NCBI GenBank assembly: GCA_050084515.1
Contig: CM114275.1
Location: 4,154,001-4,218,000, forward strand
Direction: 5' to 3'
Source of the DNA: Blasia pusilla
Taxonomy: Eukaryota; Marchantiophyta; Marchantiopsida; Blasiales
Length of the DNA: 64,000 nucleotides
This document shows positions 57,991 through 64,000 of this stretch, piece by piece. Positions within the stretch are counted from its first letter, which is position 1. Each line of letters begins with the position of its first letter. The notes below the pieces were generated by a model. It saw nothing but the letters and a program-made list of their open reading frames with translations, ran no database searches and was not told the origin of the DNA. The position numbers were made by a program, and so were the translations under genes.

Positions 57991-60900
57991 ACTTAAAACC
58001 CACATTAGGATACTCCCAACATGCAAAATCTCACCAACCATTCTAAGACTCTCCACATGGTCCTCGATAAAAACTAGGTTACCAAGCCAACTCACCATCA
58101 AACTAAATGAGACTATTGGTACCGCCAATGCATCCTAAGTACCACTTATATCACCAATCATTCGTAGTGGTACTCAACTAACACGTATGAAATTTGATTG
58201 CCAATATGGCCTTTACAAAGATGATTCTCCTATTATTCAAACAAGAAATTGATGTAGTACAACACAATATCCCCAACCAACACATCTTACAACTTTGCTT
58301 CAACTATCACCCAACGGGTTCTCACCATAAGCTATTTTTTAGTGTACTCTAGCTACATGCATACCATCAACTCTTATTGCATCATAAACTAAGGTGCACT
58401 CACATCTCCAAATGCTATGTGGATCTAAAATAAAGACGTCTCCAAGTCACACTTTCATCATTCCAACCCTACAACAACATCATCAGACAAGATCCTAAGT
58501 CAATAAATATACACTTTTGATGATACAATACAACAAAGGTGTGACTTAAGAAAACACCCTCTTGGTGTTTTCCAACATGAAAATACCACAGATTCCATCA
58601 ACTCTTATGCCATGAAAATACCATCAACTCTTATTGCATCATAAACTAAGGTGCACTCACATCTCCAAATACTATGTGGATCTAAAATAAAGACGTCTCC
58701 AAGTCACACTTTCATCATTCCAACCCTACAACAAAATCATCAGACAAGATCCTAAGTCAATAAATAGACACTTTTGATGATACAATACAACAAAGGTGTG
58801 ACTTAAGAAAACACCCTCTTGGTGTTTTCCAACATGAAAATACCACAGATGGCCAATGCATTCTCGATCACTTATTGAGTGGAAAAATCTGCCATCTTCT
58901 TGCAATATGCCTCTCATCTCCACAAAAGGTCATGGCTCATGTAGGCCTAGGACAAAATAAGGGATATCCAACGCATGCTCGATGGTTGATCATGTTAGCT
59001 ACTTTGCCATCCCAATCATTATGGCTCGCATCATGACACTTGGCTTTTCAACTTTTCTACGCTAGAAGGTACCATCTTAACACCACCTATGTGCATGCAT
59101 ATACTCTCTTGGATGCCAATTTGTATAGCGGAAGCTTGCAATCAATGAGTCATACTCTCATTTCTACTTCGTACCCAAACACACTCACATTAGCCATAGT
59201 TTTGGTCAACCACCATAGTGTATTCGGAGTCTTGGTCTTGGGATAATTGTCGCACCATTGCAATATTGTTATCAATGCCTCATTCATTTGATGTTGAGCC
59301 ATATGCTCCCCACAAAAATATTAGCAATCCATCCAGAAAAGCATACCATCACATATCCATCAACTCATTTTGAAAAAGGACGGCATTTCACTCGACACCA
59401 CCAACTCTATGAGGCTATTTTGGCTCCTTTGATTATAAACCCTACCTTGTGATGCCTATGGTGTCAACTCAATCTCCATGTGTAATATACCATCAATTCC
59501 AAGATTGTGTTTAGCTTGAAAAATACACTTAAACGCGTCAAACCATTGATGAGGGTTGACAACTCACAATTTTGCATGTGTAGTTGCAACTCACGGTCAA
59601 TTGCCTTATCCCAAAATTGCATTTCATGGAATTTTGTCATTCCTTTTAAGCCCAAAGCACATGGCTCATCTTGGAAAAAGCCTCTTGTGGGCTTCCTCTT
59701 GATCATTGAAAAAAATCCCACAACTCTTGGAGTTTCTCACTTCTCGCTCCCTTGTAACTCTTCTCTCAACTATTCTTTCACATTCAAAAGAACTCAAGAG
59801 TGGGGTTGAGCTTAGGTCCCACATGCCTCCTCCACAATGTCCTAGACTCCTAGTGCTCCCTGCATCGCCAATCTTAACATCCAAAGTCGCTCCTTGTAAT
59901 AATTACAGTAAAAGTCCATTAAGAACACACTACACATCTAGATAGCATCCTAACACTGTCTTTAAGCCCAAATCTTTATTGCATTCCTCTTTTCATACTT
60001 GACATAGTTAGAAATTTTTGCTCACTCCAAATGTTTAAACAAACACATCCATATCATATAAGGTAAAAGGGCTCAAGGATTTCATATCCTCTTCCTTACA
60101 TAAATATAGTCAAACTCTCAAATGCAATCATAGAGCTAAATGGAGTCGACCATTCCTAAAATTTGTTGTTGCCCCCATGTGAAACCATACACTTCATGAA
60201 GCTCATCATGCAAAGGCATGGTGATACCACCACGTGTTATGCACCTAATTCCTTGAATGTTGGTCTTGTGTGCCACAAAAGCTAGCTTGCCTCTAATAGG
60301 TCACAATTTATTTGTACCCAAGTACACTCAAATTAGCCATGGTTTGGGTTAACCAACCTAGCGTCTCTTGAGTCTTAGTCTTAGGTCATCCCTCAAGCTC
60401 AATAGATCTAGACAAGGATAGATATTGACCTAAACACTCACTGTGAAATACAGGCAAGTCATGCAAGACTTAGGATAGACTTCCTTGATAGTTTAGGGAC
60501 TTGAAATAATACAAGCGCTTGACAATCTCAAGTGCTCAATGGACCTCAAACAAGTCTTTAACCATAACTCAATATCTACACCCCGGGTCAAAGTCCAAGG
60601 TTGGGCATCCATAAATCTACTACCCAAAATCCCAATGCCAACCTCTCAATCCATCCCATGAATCAACAAATCACTTTTTAAAATAGAAAGAAGAGAGATT
60701 CATTATTCTAAATTAAAAACAAAAAATAAATCTTATTTTTACCTTTTAAAGAATAAAAAATGCTTACTGCTCTTACTATAACTCTAGATATTCCCTACCC
60801 CAAGAGGTTTGCTAAAATCGTATAACACTAGTGTAAGCACGTGCAATGTATGGATTTAAACTATCTCATATAATTGACATTGAAGTGTGATTTTAAAGCA

Positions 60901-61323
60901 ATTTTGGACGAACATATTAGCTCATAAGGCGAGCGATCTTACTGGCTAAAAGTACCAAGTATAGATGAGTTTGCAAAATGAAAGTGCACTCTCCAATAAT
61001 AATATAGATGCATAATTTTATCCTATAACATGCATGCTCAACTATGATACGAGGAAAAGGAGCTTATCTTTTAAAAATTTCTAAGTAAAAGAGCTTGAAG
61101 TTGTTGCTAAGGCTATCCATGTGTCCTCTACACATATATATTAGTTATTTTCTTTCCCACCCCCTTCACACACTGGTTTTCTAGAATAACTCTTTTAAAA
61201 ACAAAAATACAAATTTCTCTTTAAAAAACTTACAAAACACATTTGTCGCATCCCATGGGGGCTCATTGTGCTTTCCTCGGCACTGTGGAATTGATAGCAT
61301 ATATATAATAATTTGCCACCACA
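57991..61323. other. Repeat-rich intergenic region, no gene recognised
   Basis: Contains a 257-bp tandem duplication (separate entry) and a degenerate direct repeat (about 59175-59240 and 60325-60390, sharing CACTCA.ATTAGCCAT). A minus-strand stretch at 59721-59464 is open for 85 residues, without a recognised family. A minus-oriented CTAGT Helitron-like end is near 60829. Confidence 0.4.
58364..58850 (+). repeat. Tandem duplication, 257-bp period
   Basis: 58364-58593 and 58621-58850 are nearly identical (a few substitutions, such as AATGCTATG versus AATACTATG). The partial phrase TCCATCAACTCTTATGCCATGAAAATA sits between. Low divergence suggests a recent event. Confidence 0.85.
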
Positions 61324-61744
61324 TCTACATTATTATGGGAGAATGCCTTGTTGATTTGCAAACACCTCTCTGCTTGATACATGGCTACTGGACAACAAGA
61401 ATATGTTTCACATTCTATGGGCAGCAAGAAAAAAATTTATGATAATTTGACATTTATCTCTTCCCTTCATGGCCGATACACTAGCTCTTCAAACATTTTT
61501 TTATTTCGCTTGCATCGCACTAACACCTTATCTATATTATTATGGGAGAGTGCCTTCTTGATTTACAAACACCTCTCTACTTGACATATGGCAACTAGAC
61601 AACAAGAAAATGTTTCATATGCTAAAGGCAAAGAAAAGAATTGAATTCATGTGCAACATCATTAATCTCTTCCCTTCACTGGCTATACACTAGTTCTTCA
61701 AACACTGTTTTATTTCCTGTGCATCGCATGGGCACCTTACTAGT
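61324..61744 (+). mobile_element. Two head-to-tail mini Helitron-like units
   Basis: Unit 1 starts TCTACATTATTATGGG (about 61324) and ends GCATCGCACTAACACCTTA. Unit 2 starts directly with TCTATATTATTATGGG (61531) and ends GTGCATCGCATGGGCACCTTACTAGT (shown in two parts: hairpin-like GTGCATCGCA and CTAGT at 61740-61744). Period is about 207 bp. The interiors match each other and the end of 27584-28520. Confidence 0.55.
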
Positions 61745-61769
61745 ATGCATAATACGACAAGATAATGGG

Positions 61770-62541
61770 ATAATAGGACAAAATAGGCAACACTCTTGAA
61801 TTTTGTTGCCTTAGCCCCGTTAGATGGGTAGAAATAGAAAAAGGAAACGAATAGGGATTTGAATGGAATATATATTAATCAATTAGTAATTAATTTAATA
61901 TTATAATGAGCGATTATAAATAGTAATAAAATATAATTAATATTTTAAATAACCAAAAATTTAGATTTTTAACCTCAATTCATATTTGATGGAAAAATAA
62001 AATAAAAATTTAATCGGGGATCAGATTTTTTAAATTTTTTTATGGAAAAATAAAATTACTTAGTGTATTGGGATATCATTTAAATTTGAATGAAGGATTG
62101 TAATTACTAAGAACAATGTTATTACTTTTCTAAGATTTTAGAAAATAGAAATTATATTTAAAAGTTTAAATAAATAACATGATTATTTTTTAAAATAATT
62201 GTATTAATTCCCATATTATATTCTGGGAAATGAAAATTAATTTGAATGGAAAAATAATTTTATTAATTCGAATTAACTAAGATTTTGGTTAGTGAATGTT
62301 ATTTTGGTGGGAAGGAGAAGAATAGGGTTTAAGGTTTAAAGGTGAATTTTTCTTACTATTTTAAGATTTTAAAAAATAGAAATTATATTTAAAATTAAAA
62401 ATTTAAAGATAATTTGAAGAAACTAATATTGAGACCTGTTTTTTAAGGCCCTATTAACATATGGTAATTGGACTAAAAAAAATATTTATAGGAAGAAGAA
62501 AAATATTTGGTGCAGCATCTTCAAACTTTTTTTATTTTCCG
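61770..62541 (+). mobile_element. Truncated relative of the 27584-28520 Helitron-like element
   Basis: Aligns along its length with 27600-28495, including TTGTTGC.TTAGCCC near the start, AATATAATTAATATT, and ACTTTTTTTATTTTCC near the end. It stops just before the 3' hairpin and CTAGT, so the terminus is lost. About 630 bp upstream of the CTR9 start. Confidence 0.6.
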
Positions 62542-63171
62542 GAACTGGCCATTGGTGGGATGTAATTGAAATGGAGGTATAGAAGACTCCATTAGAATGC
62601 CTTTTAATCCCTCATCGTGAGAGAATGGTTGTCCTTCGCATCGTGAGAGACTTCTAAACTTCAGTCTGAACATAAAAGCCTCACTTAGAATAGATGGGGA
62701 TCGGAGAGGAACGACGAAGTTGACGAATGGGGTTTCCGAGGAAGGCGGAACGTATGCGGGTTCAAACATCGTCACGTTGAAATCCGGGGAAGCTTATATT
62801 CCTGTCCTAGCGATCGGAGCTCGAGTTTCTGCTGCGGAAGCGGATTGGTGTCGGAGTCGTGTGAATTGCACTGTTGGGAACGATGATTCGTAAGGGCGGA
62901 CGGACGGAACCGGAGTCTGAAAACCCCGAACCCTGGGGCGCGCAATTTGAGAGAAGACAGGGAGCCGTGATAGGACTGTTGGCAGAGAGCCACCGAGAAG
63001 CGCTGTAGCAGTTTGGGTTAAGGATTAGTGGTGCAAGAAGAGAGGAAGGGAAAGAGGGAGATAATTTGTTTGAGACTCCGACATGGAGACTTGAGGTAGT
63101 GAAGGAGACGCAGAGTTTTGTGACTCGAGGCGGGGAAAGGAGGCAGGGAACTCTCTCTGTGAGTGGTGTAG
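62542..63171 (+). promoter_or_regulatory. Presumed 5' region of CTR9
   Basis: Inferred promoter and 5' untranslated region, between the Helitron remnant and the ATG at 63172. No TATA box or other site could be assigned with confidence. Open frames on minus here look like shadows. Confidence 0.3.
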
Positions 63172-63312
63172 ATGGCGTGTGTGTACATTCCTGTGCAGAA
63201 TTCGTCCGAGGAAGTGCGCGTGGCTTTGGACCAACTGCCACGAGACGCCACAGATATTCTAGACATTCTCAAGGCCGAGCAGGCCCCTCTCAATCTCTGG
63301 CTTACATTTGCG
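63172..63312 (+). CDS. CTR9: CTR9 (PAF1 complex subunit), first coding exon
   Basis: CTR9 (VIP6/ELF8 in Arabidopsis) is the TPR-repeat scaffold of the PAF1 complex, which travels with RNA polymerase II and promotes H3K4 and H3K36 methylation. Exon 1 encodes 47 residues: MACVYIPVQNSSEEVRVALD, QLPRDATDILDILKAEQAPL and NLWLTFA, matching the strongly conserved plant CTR9 start. ATG at 63172 opens the frame. The exon ends in phase 0 at GCG, followed by a GTAACT donor and a (CT)n tract. The expected continuation (REYFKQGK-like) is not found before 64000, so intron 1 exceeds 680 bp. The open frame running past the donor to 63690 is probably intron. Confidence 0.88.
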
Positions 63313-64000
63313 GTAACTCTCTCTCTCTCTCTCTCTCAACACAGAGCAAGAGCATATGCTCATATTGCTAAGCTGGTAACACCAGAATTGTTCAACACAT
63401 TCAGTAGCCTTGATTCATTGCCCAAAGCTGCTGCACTGGTAAGTAATGTCTATTGGGGATCCCAACCAGGTGAAGTAGATGGTGTGGTGAAGAGTTTCTT
63501 GGTTGACACTTGGAAGCTCCGCACCAACACGTTGTCTGGTCAGCACTCACACTGTATGAGAGTGTCTCCCTCCTCTCATATGGTACCTTCTTCACTTGCT
63601 CCTCTCTCTACCCCCATCCTAGTCTCAAGCATCATCCAACCATGGCGCGGGGTCTATGGTTGCAAGGCTACGACAGGCACTGCTTATTGAGTAGAGTCTG
63701 TGAATCAAATTCCCATGACCCTATCAGGTCCCTATGAACAAGAAATCACTTAATTCTGTGAACTCATGAACTGAATTGCCCGCTCCAATGTGAGTTGCAT
63801 GTCCACGCTGCTTGGCTTTTTGGATGAAGTAGCAGATAGCCAAATGATTCTTACCCACCGTGGGACTCAAATTGATATCCTTTCAAGCTACTGATGGAGG
63901 ATATGAACATATAATTCCTACATGTGTAAATTTCCTCACCTAAACCTCCAGACTTCTCCTCGCTCTCCCCACCAACACTGCACCCTGCATGCATGCATAA
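63313..64000 (+). other. Intron 1 of CTR9 (start)
   Basis: Begins GTAACT then about 20 bp of CT repeats. At 63643-63710 it has the short sequence GGCGCGGGGTCTAT...GGCTACGACAGGCACT also present at 36261-36330. No further CTR9 exon is visible in the window. Confidence 0.6.

Noticed and set aside
63313-63690. Extension of CTR9 coding through the (CT)n tract
   Set aside because: The translation becomes low complexity (TLSLSLSQ) and diverges from CTR9 exactly at a GT donor, so this is intron read in frame.
1-64000. CRISPR arrays, rRNA and tRNA genes
   Set aside because: No regularly spaced repeats with unique spacers, no rRNA-like blocks and no cloverleaf with A and B boxes could be recognised by eye.

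Overview
This window is nuclear DNA from a transposon-rich plant. Four conserved eukaryotic genes with GT-AG introns sit among decayed Ty3/gypsy retrotransposons and small Helitron-like elements. Plant-type coilin, a plant-type PAF1-complex CTR9 start and DNMT3-like sequence inside the retrotransposons would suit a non-seed plant (lycophyte, fern or bryophyte), but the sequence alone does not settle the lineage. No rRNA, tRNA or CRISPR array was recognised.

Layout. 1-6.3 kb is AT-rich intergenic DNA with Helitron-like termini. 6.3-6.95 kb is a short 651-bp element built from the two ends of the retrotransposon that follows. 7.44-16.56 kb is a nearly complete, mutated Ty3/gypsy element on the + strand (copy A). 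16.6-18.7 kb holds tandem repeats and unrecognised sequence. 27.27-18.74 kb (-) is a coilin gene of about 17 exons. 27.58-28.74 kb holds two Helitron-like elements; 28.7-33.5 kb shows nothing recognisable. 35.32-33.54 kb (-) is a PIG-X-like gene with 3 exons and a tandemly duplicated exon piece in intron 2. 42.23-37.55 kb (-) is bystin in 11 exons, all phase-consistent. 42.95-57.99 kb is a nest of element remnants: an RT/endonuclease-like fragment (-), gypsy 3' part D (-), gypsy copy B (+), gypsy 3' part C (-), a second RT/endonuclease-like fragment (+) and a gypsy 5'-end fragment (-). 58-62.5 kb is repeats. At 63.17 kb the first coding exon of CTR9 starts and runs off into a long intron.

The main discovery is the gypsy family. 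Its polyprotein order, read from two copies, is Gag (CCHC knuckle), aspartic protease, a DNMT3-like cytosine-5 methyltransferase domain, reverse transcriptase, RNase H, integrase and, in three copies that reach the 3' end, a C-terminal PHD finger. It therefore carries a predicted DNA-methylation writer and a predicted histone-tail reader in one element. Copy B keeps the catalytic Pro-Cys of the methyltransferase; copy A has a TGA in its place. All copies are broken by stops and frameshifts.

The host genes are unlinked housekeeping functions: coilin (Cajal body scaffold), bystin (40S ribosome assembly), PIG-X (GPI-mannosyltransferase subunit) and CTR9 (transcription elongation). Nothing suggests they work together.
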